A stretch of DNA of 64,000 bases, from positions 5,815,852 through 5,879,851 of the forward strand of contig NC_048545.1 in NCBI RefSeq assembly GCF_902806685.2, written 5' to 3'. The notes under the pieces were generated by a model. The model saw only the letters and a list, made by a program, of their open reading frames with translations. It was not told the origin of the DNA and ran no database searches. This stretch comes from Maniola hyperantus. Its lineage: Eukaryota; Arthropoda; Insecta; Lepidoptera; Nymphalidae. The position numbers and the translations under genes are program-made. Each line of letters opens with the position of its first letter. Position 1 is the stretch's first letter. Below, piece by piece: positions 34,801 to 46,171 of this stretch.

Positions 34801-35655
34801 TTGGGTCAAGTTCATAAGTTTTTAGGGATAGAAATAGAAAGAGAGTTTTCTAAAGGTATGATTAAAATTCATCAGAAAAATTATATAGAAAAAGTTCTTA
34901 CAAAGTTTAACATGAAGGACTGTAAAAGTGTAGCTACTCCTTGTGAAGTTGGACTGAAACTAGAAAAACCAGAAAGTTATACTTGTACCCAGCCTTACCG
35001 TGAGTTAATTGGGTGTTTGATATATTTAGTTATTTGTACTAGGCCTGATTTGTCTTTTGCGGTGAGCTATTTTAGTAGGTATCAGAACAATGCATCCGAT
35101 AAACATTTTACCTACCTGAAAAGAGTTCTGAGATACTTAAAGCAGACGGCAAATTATGGATTAGTGTATAAGAATAAACCATGTAAGAATGTAGCCGAGG
35201 GATATTGTGATTCTGACTGGGCAGCTGATGTTGATAGAAAATCAGTGTCAGGTTACTGTTTACTGTTATATGGAAATATTGTACAATGGTCTACTCAAAA
35301 ACAGAAAACGGTCTCTCTTTCAACTGCCGAATCAGAATATATGGCTCTAAGTATGATAGCACGGGAATCAGTGTGGTTTAAAGGACTTTTGAATAATCTT
35401 GAAATTCAATGTGAAAGTATAATTATTTTTGAAGATAACCAGTCTTGTATCCACATAGCTAAAAATAGAGAAAATAGCAAAAGAGTAAAACACATTGATA
35501 TAAAGCATCATTTTATTAGAAACTTAATAGAACAGAATGTTATTGTATTGGTGTATATTAACACTTCAGAACAAGTTGCAGATGTGTTGACTAAACCGCT
35601 GCACAAAAATCTTTTTAATTATTTTAGAACCTGTATGGGAATAGAAGAGTGTTAG
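31825..35655 (+). CDS. Copia gag-pol polyprotein, intact
   Basis: 1276-residue polyprotein that would be cut into capsid/nucleocapsid, protease, integrase and reverse transcriptase/RNase H, working in cytoplasmic virus-like particles and then at nuclear DNA. Gag fills about residues 1-250 with one CCHC knuckle (C225, C228, H233, C238). The protease motif DSGA is at 281-284. The integrase zinc motif is H410, H415, C441, C444, and the catalytic triad is D471, D534, E570, with 35 residues between the last two. Copia-type RT follows (about 800-1060) with YVDD at 963-966. RNase H has D1129, E1169 and D1204. The order PR-IN-RT-RH is diagnostic of Ty1/copia. The start ATG at 31825 lies 69 bp after the LTR. 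No catalytic residue is missing, so it is probably active or recently was. It is AT-rich like the surrounding intron. Confidence 0.96.
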   Translation: MEEHDKKNKYGVTPFAGSNYSNWLFRIKIVLQAQNLYSYVFSSESEEKPDSTKEGKCMDILVQCISDTHLEIIKECKTSKELLKKLDDTFARKGIASQLITRKRLLTQKYDGVEGLENYFIVFEKLVRELKESGAQPSESEVCCYMLLAMPPAFQYVVTAIETLNSSDITLEFIKKRLLDEEIKRIGFGTQEESDAFILNQRKKQNNKKFNNSPSSSTSSFPFNCYNCGKRGHRKAQCRFRKAQGSANIVQKEREDEVSFMTSSEALVTQESSRKIEFIVDSGATDHLVNKREYFSRIEKLETPIKINIAKDGEVLNAYESGVIYTKEVKLKNVLFVPDLRCNLLSVNKIENSGFGITFENNRLTIHKNNKTILKGNKINKLYRLTLNLKDEELCAQKAYSISETQNDWHRKLGHASKGKLEKLKSRKLISFENSNKEILCEPCLKGRQTRLPFAEYNYKSKRILEVIHSDLCGPINPATYGNKKYILSFVDDYSHFTTVYLLESKTEVLQCFKKYVNLVETQFDKKISRFRCDNGKEYDNIEFKSYCEEKGIKIEFTISYTPQQNGKSERFNRTVVEKARTLLADTSLEKQLWGEAVYSATYIINRIPTSRGVIPAEIWYGRSPDYSKIKAFGTEAYVHIGKEHRNGKFDVKSKKYYMVGYCDNGYRLWDSELKKIIRSRDVIFNEKPRSNMETFTYIEEDDLPSNLPLPCREKSQQDQSISSTEEKSTGKTSTEPYQEINDTEREQRQRKRPVWLEDYETFHAAYISQEFINDEPRTLQEAVESVESDRWKEAMDSELQSHEKHQTWTMVERPKDKEVIESRWVFRKKSDNNYKARLVAKGFQTSQYEETYAPVGRLTTLRSLLVIANHDNLKIEQLDVKTAFLHGILKEEIYMSLPGQHNSEKVCKLNKSIYGLKQSPRCWNKVFHEFMCANNFKCSDYDSCLYLLQNENGEISVYVFLYVDDILIMSACEEKIKDLKFKLEKQFEMVSLGQVHKFLGIEIEREFSKGMIKIHQKNYIEKVLTKFNMKDCKSVATPCEVGLKLEKPESYTCTQPYRELIGCLIYLVICTRPDLSFAVSYFSRYQNNASDKHFTYLKRVLRYLKQTANYGLVYKNKPCKNVAEGYCDSDWAADVDRKSVSGYCLLLYGNIVQWSTQKQKTVSLSTAESEYMALSMIARESVWFKGLLNNLEIQCESIIIFEDNQSCIHIAKNRENSKRVKHIDIKHHFIRNLIEQNVIVLVYINTSEQVADVLTKPLHKNLFNYFRTCMGIEEC

Positions 35656-35908
35656 TAAATATTAATAGTTATTAGTATTACTCAATTTAAAGAATAAATA
35701 TCGTTTTATTTGTTTACATTATTGGTTGTTTTTTAGATTAAATTGTCAAAACTTAATTGTCAAAGAATATTTTTGTCAAAGATTAAAAAGTATAGAATAA
35801 CAGAAGGATATAAAAAGTCAGAATATGAAAGTTGTAAAAGTAAAGTTAGGTAAAAATGTCAGAAAACTAAGATAGTGTGTAGAAGTAAGAGATTGAAGAA
35901 ATTCAGGG

Positions 35909-35919
35909 TTGAGGAGGAG
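35909..35919 (+). other. Copia polypurine tract
   Basis: The purine-rich string GAGGAGGAG ends immediately before the right LTR, where plus-strand synthesis of copia elements is primed. Confidence 0.8.
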
Positions 35920-36099
35920 TGTTGAACTGTATTATGGCAACTCAGAATTTCTAAGTCAGTCGTTGTCTGTGGTCTGCACTAAGTGCAACCATGCTTTTGT
36001 CGTGTATCCTAATTATTAATAGAAATAGAAATTAAAGTGTCTTTAATATAGAAGGCTGAAGTTTTACTGGCTACAAGAATCCTCCAAGTACACCTATCA
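35920..36099 (+). repeat. Copia 3' LTR
   Basis: 180 bp, identical to the left LTR. It should supply the polyadenylation signal of the element. Directly followed by the GTGTT target duplication. Confidence 0.96.
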
Positions 36100-36104
36100 G
36101 TGTT

Positions 36105-37324
36105 TAACAATTACGCCAGTCTAGGCCATAACGGCGCTGTAACTCAAAGTGCTAAAGACTATGTTTGTAGAGACACATTTTCGCGGCGGCTTCGTGCGCT
36201 CGCATTCATAAACTTCCCGGTCCCTAACCTCGACACATTTTACACATACTAAAAATACACATACGTACCTACCTATCTAGTTGCTATATTGAAATCTAAG
36301 GGGCCAAATAGACATATGTTGGGTGTCAGGTTTGCTATGCTACTGTGATCCATCCTATATTATCTAGATAAAAAGCCGTTATCTGCAAAAAATAGTTCTA
36401 TAGAGTTATCGACAATTAAAATTTCAAATTTCAAAAAACTAAGGATTTCTAAAGATTTTAGAAAAAAATAATACTACGTAGGATACTGTTATTACTTATT
36501 AGTTTGGCCCTACTACTTAGCAAACCAGTTTTTCTGAATTCCTATACTTTATGGCGATAACTCTTTTAAACTAAGTATTTAGCATGGTCACTACCATGAC
36601 TGACGGATAACTTATGTCTAATAGAATGACAAATTTTTCATGATAAATATATGAATAATTCTTTACTTACAAGTCAAGATTGATGATTTACAAAATTGAC
36701 TGATAGAACCTATCGTCTAACGGACTCCTAAAGCTATCTCATTTGTCTGCCGAATCACGTAGGTATCTCATACCTCAAAATTGCACTTCAAAACGGTTCC
36801 AGCAATTCAATTTTATATCTTAATGGCTAATTTAAAACACATAATAAAACTGCACTTAACACACAGACCGCAGCCGTATTTTCCGTTGTAAACATGACGG
36901 CGGGCAGCGTAATGTTTTATGTATCGCCTGTAGTCTTAGTGCAGCGGAGAAGGAAACTCTTATTAAAATTCTGCGCGAACGCCGCTTATTCTAACATCCG
37001 TGCGCTGACAGCTAAACACATCTCCCGTGAGCCGTGCGAAAAGTAAAAGCAAATCCTTCTTCTTAAGTGGAAACTTACAAGGTTCACGCTACGAAAGATG
37101 CCATTTCTCTTTTATCGTTTGAGAATCATCACTAGACAGAAAAATTGGCAGTTAAGCGTAGACTACCGACAAAATTGAAATACTTAAAACTATGAAATAA
37201 CAGTGATTTTTTTTGAGATTTAAGTGTAATAATTTAAAATTCAATTTTCTTATTTTGTAAATTAAAACCAGTAACGTTAGTTTAGTTTTTACATTTATCG
37301 GCACTTTGAGGATTATTATCTTCT
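36105..37324. other. Unique intronic DNA with a GC-richer island
   Basis: The island at about 36860-37040 contains GTAAACATGACGGCGGGC, CTGCGCGAACGCCGC and CATCTCCCGTGAGCCG, with no repeats and no coding domain. A candidate regulatory element. Confidence 0.4.
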
Positions 37325-37552
37325 TCTTTGTCATAACCCTGTTGGCAGACTGATCGTGGTCATCACGAAGTGACGTGTTTGGGGCCAGATGTTAGACGCT
37401 TTGCAGCATTCTCCACTTGTCCCTGCTGGCCGATAGCCTGGTTCACTCGTGCAAGAGACCGCCCACAGCGGACTTAATTTGGTTGGTCCATCGCATGGGC
37501 GACCTTCCCCGCTTTCACCGGGGAAGTTTTTACCCATCCCAAAATTGCCCAA
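37325..37552 (-). pseudogene. LINE ORF2 3'-end remnant
   Basis: In one minus frame the sequence reads GRPMRWTNQIKSAVGG, then a stop, then SRDKWRMLQSV and HDHDQ-like residues. This is the common tail of an insect non-LTR retrotransposon protein. The in-frame stops show it is dead. The 73-residue frame at 37331-37552 is another phase. Confidence 0.6.
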
Positions 37553-39299
37553 AACAAGCTTTCACTTCAATAACCTGATATTAGTCCGAGAATAGCTAGA
37601 AACTTTCTACAACTAAGCAGCAGCTGTCAAAGTTCTTAATTCTAATTTCTAGTGCGTAAATTGACAATACGCGGCCCGCATTGCATGATCGAAACTCTTT
37701 GCCGCGCGCCGCTGTCAAATTGAACTGTGGTAGGTCACGACGCCTTAACCACTCCGACGCCACATACCTATACATGCATAACGAAACACTAGAATTCCTC
37801 TCACAACTTGCACCGGCTCACGAATATGGAACTGGGCTGTTTTCGAACGTCCGTTACATACGAATTTCTGAACCGCACTACAGCTCTGCTTCAATAATTA
37901 CGATCTAAAAGAGAGCCGCCATTGATAGGGAATAGTGGATAACTTAATTTGGTTGTCCTGTGGGTTCATAAATTATAATTTACTGCCGTGTTCCTGGCCG
38001 ATGCCGTGATGAAAAAACGGGCCCTATAATAGAAACGTCTTTTTTTACCCGCATGTATCGTTTAAGTTGAGTTAGGCTTTCGACCGTTTTGAACATTGTT
38101 CACTGTTCTCAAGGAAGAACCTTGATTAGCTCTATCGTCTCTTTCTAGACCGTGATTATAAGTTGTACCTACTTAAGTGTTGTAACAAATGCCATCAAGG
38201 TTGCGTAGTTTATTACGATTTTACTTTTATTGCAACAAAAAACACACTAAGTAATTATACTTTATTATTGCTTAAAATTACCTAGTTATGATGTCATTAT
38301 TTTTAGTAGGTAACATAAGTGATTATGATTAAGTTACGAATATTAAATCATTTTTTTGTCTATTCGTACTTTAAGGTTATAACTTAATTTGAATATATTA
38401 ATTAGCATTATTACACAGGTTAAGGTATAACAGCTAATAAGTACGTAACTTTTATTGGGTTATGTTTCAAACAGGATTATAGATTTTAGCGTTTAGGATT
38501 ATAATCCATCAAATTTTCTTCACATTTTTAAGCTAGAACGAGATGGATATATATTTCCTCGTTTGGCTCCACTAATATTAGAAGGGTTTATTAGTTTTGT
38601 ATGTGGTGGGGCCCATACATCACTGACAGCGGCGCCAGCGCAAGCTTTCTGTTACCGCCGCGCTGTTAATATTTCAATTTTTGGAACGCTCGTAGCCATT
38701 CCAAACCAATTCTACAATTTTGGAATAATTTGTAGGTAATTGTAGTAATAAAAACCCAAAAAATGAGATCATCTCAAAAGGCGAGGTTTTTGAGTTGAAA
38801 TAGTTTTGATCTAGGGCCGCGAATTATGTTGAGACATTATTGTAAAGGCAAAGTAAAAGAAATAGAAAATCTTATCCGAACTTTCACCAATAAGCACTAG
38901 ACTATAAAACACTAACAATCGAATCATCCATAAAAATTTATTGGTAGATAATTATCGGATTCCTACCGAAATGGTGTGATAAAGTTTATTGATCGTTATA
39001 TCGAGATCCGAGGCAAATCTGAGAGTGCCGTGACGGATCAAACAGATTCGATACGAGCTATAACGCGGTGTGTGATTGACTAAGAATAATTAAAAAGTAG
39101 CAAATGTATCTACCTACCTATAATTGTACAATGAAACTGAGGTTCGTGAACTTATACATGCGATCGGTTTAACAAGTTATATTTATATCCATATTTATTG
39201 TGATAAGATGACGTATTGTTTTTTTAACGGAAAGGAAAATGAATTACTTTTGTAATATATTTATAGGAAGTGTCTTCTAATCTAACTATAAGTAAAAGG
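37553..39299. other. Unique intronic DNA, nothing assigned
   Basis: GC-richer patches at 37665-37760, 38600-38705 and 39005-39070. No repeat family. The frame at 37681-37908 has no recognised domain. Confidence 0.35.
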
Positions 39300-39390
39300 T
39301 AACTGACTGATCTTTCAACGCACGGGTTAGAAATAGGGGTTTGAAATTTGAGTAGTCCACACGGACGAAGTCGCGGGCGTAAGTTAGTAA
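39300..39390 (+). mobile_element. Helitron-like family B, internally deleted
   Basis: AACTGACTGATCTTTCAACGC joins directly to AAATAGGGGTTTGAAATTTG and CACGGACGAAGTCGCGGGCG. The terminus is TTAG instead of CTAG. Confidence 0.6.
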
Positions 39391-39409
39391 TCCATATTAT
39401 TATAATTAG

Positions 39410-39610
39410 GTATAATTATGAATTGTGTGGCTGTTACCTTTTCATGGAATCTTAACGATATTTGGTACGGAGATAGCTTGCATCTGGAGACAGTATAAGT
39501 ACTTAATATAAAACCATACTTTTTATCCCGGGAAATCGAAGTATTTTTATTTACGTGATTATTCAAAAATAAAAATCCACACGAACGAAGTCACGGGCAT
39601 TGGATAGTTA
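39410..39610 (+). mobile_element. Helitron-like family A, diverged
   Basis: TTGGTACGGAGATAGCTTGC, CTTTTTATCCCGGGAAATCG and CACACGAACGAAGTCACGGG give the family. Ends in GGATAG. Confidence 0.55.
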
Positions 39611-41074
39611 GTTAGGTATACTTATGAGATTTTATTAAATTAATTTTCTTCGCTCATATTCACTTACTTTATCTCCCTCAGCCTCAAAGCCTTAGTTACA
39701 AAACGTTTCATATTTAGATTCTTTGACCAGCTTTACAAAACAATTTTGCAATTAATTAAAAATAATCTAATAGGTAATCTAATCTAATTCTTGTAGATTT
39801 ACCACCTGTAGGTATCTTTAATTTAATTAGACTGAAAATAGTTACTTATGCCTACATAGGTACTAGAGTTTTGGACATCTTGTAACTAACTCTATTAATA
39901 TTAATTAGTGGAAGAGGTGAGTAGGTAACATAATATTAAAAAAATTAATATGGTGAAATCCTTGTTGAAACTCGTAGTAAAATTAACACGATTGCCCGAC
40001 TTAGTTTAAAAAGAAGACACATTGTTCTGTAAAACGTTAGTTTCGGCACGAAACCCCTTACATCATGACAATAATTCTAGAACATCATAAAATATTTCAA
40101 GTGCTATGGGATAACTGTCTTTATGTCCTAAGCCAAAGGGTCCATCAAAAGTTTAGGAGACAGAAAAAGGCTGCATTATTTTGCTCCTGAAAACTAGATC
40201 TAATAGTGATGGAAATAAATTTGAATTTCGCTTGTTGTTATTGAGATTTTTGCATCGAATGTGTCTAAAGGTGGTGGCGGAGTTATTTATACGAGGTGTA
40301 TGTTGCCATGCACTGTTTATGTGAAATTAAATATGGTTTAATAGTTTACTTGAAACGGGTTAGGGCTCGGTTGAATTAGTTGGCGCAATTTTATAAAACG
40401 ACATGCTTCACTTCTAACTTACAAGTTACAGCGTAATTCTTTATTGCAAGTACAAAATAAACAGTTACTTAGGTAGTGCAATTTTAATTTCAATTAGAAC
40501 TTTATGTTGATACCTGTTGCAATATAAGTAAAAATAATTATACCTCCTTTTTGAAAATAGTCATAATTCATAAATTAAGTCGGTTAAAAAATTATGCAAT
40601 AAGTAGGTATGACTTCAAAAATTAAATATCCATATTTAGGTAACTAGGTATCTAAGCGTCATATTTCACAAGAAGTGAGCTATAAAAAGAAGGCTCTACC
40701 CACCATAATAATATGAAAAACAGTCTACCAAATATACCTACTGACCTAATAAAGGTAGGTATTTAGATTTCAAATTAGACACTAGACAAAATCAGATACC
40801 TATGATAATCGATAATGATAAAATTGACATTAGATAGGAAAAAGTTTTTGGACAATTTCATACAAAAGTTTTGTTTTCGTATAGATATATTATTCTGTCG
40901 TCGACTGTAGAATGTCGGATCGTGCAAAATTATTAATTGGCGAACAGTCTTCAAGCAGACTGAAGACGTAGGCTCGTTTACCATCCAATGCTAAGATGTT
41001 TAATATACTTACCTAAATATTGAAACGAATATTGAAGATAGTTAGTTAGTAGTGTTTTAGTGTTAGTTTACTAT
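39611..41074. other. AT-rich intronic DNA, nothing recognised
   Basis: No repeats or coding signal recognised; scattered TAGGTA tracts only. Confidence 0.35.
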
Positions 41075-41230
41075 AATAAGTCCGCAACAGGTCGAGATGT
41101 CATTCGAGGTATGAGGCGGGGACACGCCGCACACCCGCACTCGCCCGCACCGGGTTAGCACGAGGGCTGTGCGGGTGTGCGGGGTGTTCGCTCCCCGATT
41201 GTCATTTCAACCTGTCGCGTACCTACTATA
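41075..41230. mobile_element. GC-rich palindromic MITE, family E, copy 4
   Basis: GCAACAGGTCGAGATGTCAT left and GATTGTCATTTCAACCTGTC right around CGCCCGCACCGGGTTAGC and GGGTGTGCGGGG. Confidence 0.75.
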
Positions 41231-43414
41231 CCTACATTAAAACCTAATTCACACTTGGTGATGTGTAGATACAGTGGCAAGTGATTAGTTAATATTAATT
41301 GTTTTTGTCAACTGTTTAGTGTATTTCAATACCTAAGTTCACTATCAATTAATAGCGTGTCCATTTATATGCTTATTTTACAATCGCTTCAGATTTGCAC
41401 TTATCACCTACTGGCAAATTGTAAATTAGGCATACCTACCTAATATTATGAAGTCACATTGATTTATTCGCTATTTACCTACTGGCTATGTTTGCCCAGG
41501 TTTGATAGATAGGTAAGTACGTGCCTCTATTGGATAATCACTCAGTGAGTTCGTTGGACATACACAAGTTATCACTTGGCCGGGTCCCAGTCACAATGTT
41601 TCCAACATTTAGGTATCTAATCACCCATGTAAGTATGTACTTTGTGTTATCTAACGAATGCATTGACACTTTCAGTTTAAATTACCTAAATAAAAGTGCT
41701 TTTTTATACACGTGCAAAAGATAAATTGCTAAATTGCATGACGATAACAGAAAATAGGACCTTTAGGAACAGACAAATTACATGCAATACAACTTTGTTG
41801 CATTTAAATGAGAAAAATCGTATTTAAATTTGACGTCATCATTATTAATTCTTAATGGTAAAATTAGTGTAATCACATATTATGATTTTCATAATTAGGT
41901 TGTCTGCCCTTTGGTATGACTCCAACTACATCCGTAATTAGTAGCATATTATCCGTTGCATGTAAATTGCTTACTGATTTTTTGATAAGATTTGCAAATA
42001 AGTAAATGGATTATGCATATTCTTAAAAAAAATATAAAAACTTACCCACTATTTTTAAAGTCTGTTCATTTCTCTGTTTTAAATAAATAACAGGCAAGTT
42101 AAGTAGTAGTATGTATATGGATTGTCTGAGCATCCATAACTGTTTTTTTATGAATCAAGGTACTAACTAAATAATTAAAAAAATAGTAATAACTTAGCTT
42201 TGTCATGGTCAAATACCCTAACATAACATCCCTGGGGCGGACCGACCGACCAACTTCGACTGCATAATAATACCTATTTATCTATAGGTATACCCACGTA
42301 GACGTTAGGTATAATATATCTTTAATAATTGGTAGATATCACACTACAATTGCAAGCTAAATGGCACTTTGATAAATTTTTCCATCGACGACCAACGGAA
42401 CTGTCCGCATAATAATTGATTATAATATGTAAAAGATAATAACACATTTGACGGTATTTTACCAATTCAATTCAATTCCCAATTATTGGCTTTTCAAACT
42501 TATTTCATATCATATTTTTTTAAATACTTTCAATCCAGTACAACCGTAGAATTTAAACCTCCTGCTTATTGCATTTAAGGAATAAAGTAGGTACTGTATT
42601 AAATACCTATGTTACTCGGATAATATAAAATATTATTAAATTATTTATATTATATTATATATAAATATATATTTATATTATATTATTTATATTATTAGAT
42701 ATTTTAAATGTTAGGATAAAGAATCCTCCTTCACAATCTAGTTAGCAGGTCGGTACTACCAACTTACTAATCAGTTTTGGTTTTTATAAAATCACATTAT
42801 TCAATTTTGGAAAGAATTTACGGTGACTAATATTATCCATCTTTTATCGTTTTTTGTCCAATATAGCACGGAACGATAACGCGGAAAAATATAAATCAAT
42901 ACAAGTTCTCAGCAAACAAAGAGTGGAATCGAAACAATTGTAAGATTACTGTAGAAAGTCACGGTTTGGTTGTACGTAACCGATGATTTCCAATGCAACG
43001 CGTAATAACCTGACCTGTTCCCAGCCCGGGCTTGGTTTCATTTGTCTTCATACGGGGCATTATCTACTTAGATACAGTTAAGTTTTTAGGTGAGATCTAT
43101 GTTGCTTCGTTTCGGTAATTATTTATGTGAATCGATTTTTTTGCAGACCGTACGGCGATCAAACCTTCAATTTACTCGTCTGTACGGTAGGTACAAGCGG
43201 TGTTTTGATGGTTGGTTATCCTTTTAAAATACATGTTTATACCTAGCAACCTACCTACTGCAATATTGATTAGGTATCTACTACTTAATGCCTTGCCTAA
43301 TATTTTTTATAGCTTCATCGAGTTTCTAGATAGTTAATACTTATTATTAGGTAGTTTAGTATTACTCACGTACCTGGTACCTACTACCTACTGAGCAATA
43401 AGAATATAATCCTA
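41231..43414. other. AT-rich intronic DNA with an AT palindrome
   Basis: 42641-42695 is an alternating TATATT/AATATA palindromic tract. A GC-richer zone at 42880-43200 includes a self-complementary GACCGTACGGCG string and GTCTGTACGGTAGG nearby. No gene recognised. Confidence 0.4.
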
Positions 43415-43612
43415 TCTAAATATATACCTAAAAGGAAAAGGTGACTCAAACTACTGGACGTATCGGGCTGAAATTTAGCATACACGCACCTAGCTATAAT
43501 GACATAGGCATCCGCTAAGAAAAGATTTTTGAAAATTCAACCCCTAAGGGGGTGAAATAGGGGTTCGAAATTAATAATAGTCCACGGCCACGCGGACAAA
43601 GTCGCTAGCTAG
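43415..43612 (+). mobile_element. Helitron-like element, family B
   Basis: A|TC start, CCTAAAAGGAAAAGGTGACT, CCTAAGGGGGTGAAATAGGG, CACGCGGACAAAGTCGCTAG and CTAG before T. The ACTGACTGA tract is lost. Confidence 0.75.
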
Positions 43613-43846
43613 TCACTAATAAATAGATACATAAATAATATTTTCTTAGTGTCTAACCGTCTCACTACAATTTCATAACCCTGTCATTTGTTAGACAAAT
43701 TGCGTAGTTTTTATCGAAATTTAAAAGCAAAAAATATTTAGACTAAAATTATATTAGAATATACTTAACATATAGAATACAAATATTGCCTATATTGAAC
43801 TGTATCTAATTAAGAAATTAATAATAATATTATGTCTCCCTTGCAG

Positions 43847-44385
43847 GTCTGCGCGTGAGTCCCAGATATCGCAAGCTTTCGTCGCACACAAAAAGAAAGT
43901 ACGCACACCGAAGCAACTTCATATTTATCACTTCACAGCTGCACACCTATGATCGATCCTTATCCAAGATGGCCGTCGGCGGGCGCACAGGCGGGAAAAA
44001 ATGTGCACACCTCCTTCCTCGCGTTGGGACCCGTCAATCTTTTCACTGCACCGATTAATTAATAATATTTCAGTTGAATCTATTAATGAAGGAGAAACTC
44101 TTTAAATTACGTACAAACGTGCTCACTCTCACACGATTTTTGCCTTACTAAAACTCAAAAAACTTAGCGTATTCAAAACTTGAAAGTCATAAAACATATC
44201 TCCCCCATTATTAGTTTATGGCTTGCGACTGTTACGGGGCTATTATGTCGTTATTTTTGTGTGTATTCGGTGTTTGTTTTGATTGTGTGCGGTGCGGACG
44301 GGCCAATTTGGGGTACCATTACAAACTATTGAGTTCGTAGCATTCTTTATGAACTCAGTTGCTCAAGGCCGTTTTTGTTGTAAAC
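43847..44385 (+). ncRNA. Candidate exon of an unknown plus-strand transcript
   Basis: Bounded on the left by a good acceptor (TATGTCTCCCTTGCAG ending 43846) and on the right by AAC|GTAAGT at 44386. The block is repeat-free and GC-richer than its surroundings, with a PHO/YY1-like CCAAGATGGCCG at 43965-43976. A GTGAGT also lies 8 bp after the acceptor (43855), so the true splice structure is unclear. The 67-residue frame 43855-44058 has no known domain. Alternatively this is a promoter with a first exon starting near the YY1-like site. Confidence 0.28.
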
Positions 44386-44437
44386 GTAAGTACCTACCTA
44401 CTTGAGATCTGTTAAGACGAATTTTTCGAACAAAACA

Positions 44438-44869
44438 CTAAGTGAGAGTCAGGCTAGCGCAACGAGGGTTCTGTAATTCAGTCGTATTTTTTCGACATTT
44501 TGCATGATAACTCAAAAACTATGATGCATAAAAATAAATAAATATCAGTTTTAGAATGCACAGGTGAAGACCTTTCATATGATACCCCACTTGATATAGT
44601 TATCTTACTTCGAAAATTGAAAATACTAATTACCTATTAGTTAATGACCACAAATTATTTTTTTTGTGTGATGTAACCACAAATTCACGATTTTCAGATT
44701 TTTCCCCTAATGCCAGCTATAAGACCCACATTGCTGCCAAATTTCATGATTCTAGGTCAACGGGAAGTAGGTACCTACCCTGTAGGTTTCTTGACAGACA
44801 GACAGACAGACAACTAAGTGATCCTGTAAGGGTTCCGTTTTTCCTTTTGAGGTACGGAACCCTAAAAAC
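44438..44869 (+). repeat. Dispersed repeat family C
   Basis: TATTTTTTCGACATTTTGCA, CCTTTCATATGATACCCCAC, GTGTGATGTAACCACAAATT, CTTGACAGACAGACAGACAG and GAGGTACGGAACCCTAAAAA. Near complete and close to the copy at 30546. Confidence 0.75.
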
Positions 44870-45818
44870 ATTTTTTTTGCATAAAGAACATTTTTATGAC
44901 TATTATTACTAATGTAAACTTTTTACTTACGAGTAAATAGACAATTAAAGTTATTAAAACTAGCAAAACATTTTAATAAATATCAGTTTACTATGCGAAA
45001 AATCCCAGTTGTTTTAATTCACGTAAAAAATAGTTTTTATTAAAATATAAGTAGGCTTAGTTATTTTTTCTTTATTAAATTAATTTGAAATTACGATGAG
45101 ATTATATAATTTCAAGATATAAAAAGTTATATTTGATTATGTCTACATGTAAATAAGCTTGATATAATTTACATTCGAATCGCGTCGATAATATAAAGTA
45201 GAGCACTCTTCAAGTCGGGCGCCATGAGTCAATGTTGCGTCAGTAGTCCGTATTTTACTGGAGCTAAAGATTTATAACTTTACTGTTTGTATGCAGTATT
45301 CTCTTTTGTAATCGAATACATTATTTTATTTTATTTGCTCTAAAAACATTGTTTAACAATACAATTTTATACTTAAATTCTATTTTTCTAGGTTAACTAG
45401 GTATAAGTAGGTTATTATAAACATTTTGTGTGAAAACAAATTTTACTAAGTAGTTTTCGTAAGAATTTGTATATACATACATACCCATTTGAACTAAGTA
45501 CGGTCTACATAGAGTTCTAAAATATTTTAGCATACCTAAATCCACACACATTCAAATATTAGGTATATACCTATCGTCCAGTTTCATCGTTCATGCCAAA
45601 GCACGAAGCTCGATATGCTTTATGCTTGCTATCAATAGGTATAGTAGGAAGAATCGATTCGTCGATAATCGTCGTAATTAAACAATACCTACCTATACTT
45701 ACCTACTTGTTCGTGTGTGGCGGCATTTAATTCAGCGAACTTAGTTTCGTTTCGCTTCGCTCCCAATGTGGCATACGCTTTACCTACTCCCAATTTGGCA
45801 TGCACTTTAGGTCTTATA
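44870..45818. other. AT-rich intronic DNA, nothing recognised
   Basis: Short GC-richer spot at 45215-45240 (GTCGGGCGCCATGAGTC). No other signal. Confidence 0.35.
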
Positions 45819-46171
45819 ATCATCATCATCATCATCATCATCATCATGACCGGCTCAACCCATCACCGGCTCACTACAGAGCACGGATCTCCTCTCAAAG
45901 TGAGAAGGGTTTTGGCCATAGTCTACCACCCGGCCATGTGCGGATTGGTAGACTTCACGCACCTTTGAGAATGGAGAACATGAGAGAATTAGGTATGGAG
46001 AACTCTCAGGCATGCAGGTTTTCTCACGATGTTTTCCTTCACCGTTAAAGCTAGGGATATTTAATTAAATAATTAAAACGCACACAACTCTGAAAAGTTA
46101 GAGGTGCCCAGGATCGAACTCCCGACGTCCGATTAGAAGTCGCGTCTTAGCGGACGTCCTAACCACTAGGT
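45819..46171 (-). mobile_element. tRNA-derived SINE (family D), full length
   Basis: Reads on the minus strand from a tRNA-like head (complement of TCCTAACCACTAGG = A-box; GGATCGAAC = B-box) through a conserved body with CTCAGGCATGCAGG and CACGATGTTTTCCTTCACCG to a (ATG)n tail. Confidence 0.85.

Larger units (their letters stand above)
31576..36099 (+). mobile_element. Complete Ty1/copia LTR retrotransposon
   Basis: A 4524-bp element flanked by the 5-bp direct repeat GTGTT (31571-31575 and 36100-36104). It has two 180-bp LTRs that match at every base, a copia-type primer binding site, one long gag-pol frame without stop or frameshift, and a purine tract before the right LTR. All features of an autonomous copia element are present. 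Identical LTRs and an intact target duplication mean a very recent insertion, perhaps still polymorphic. It is oriented plus, antisense to Ubx, inside intron 1. Confidence 0.97.
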
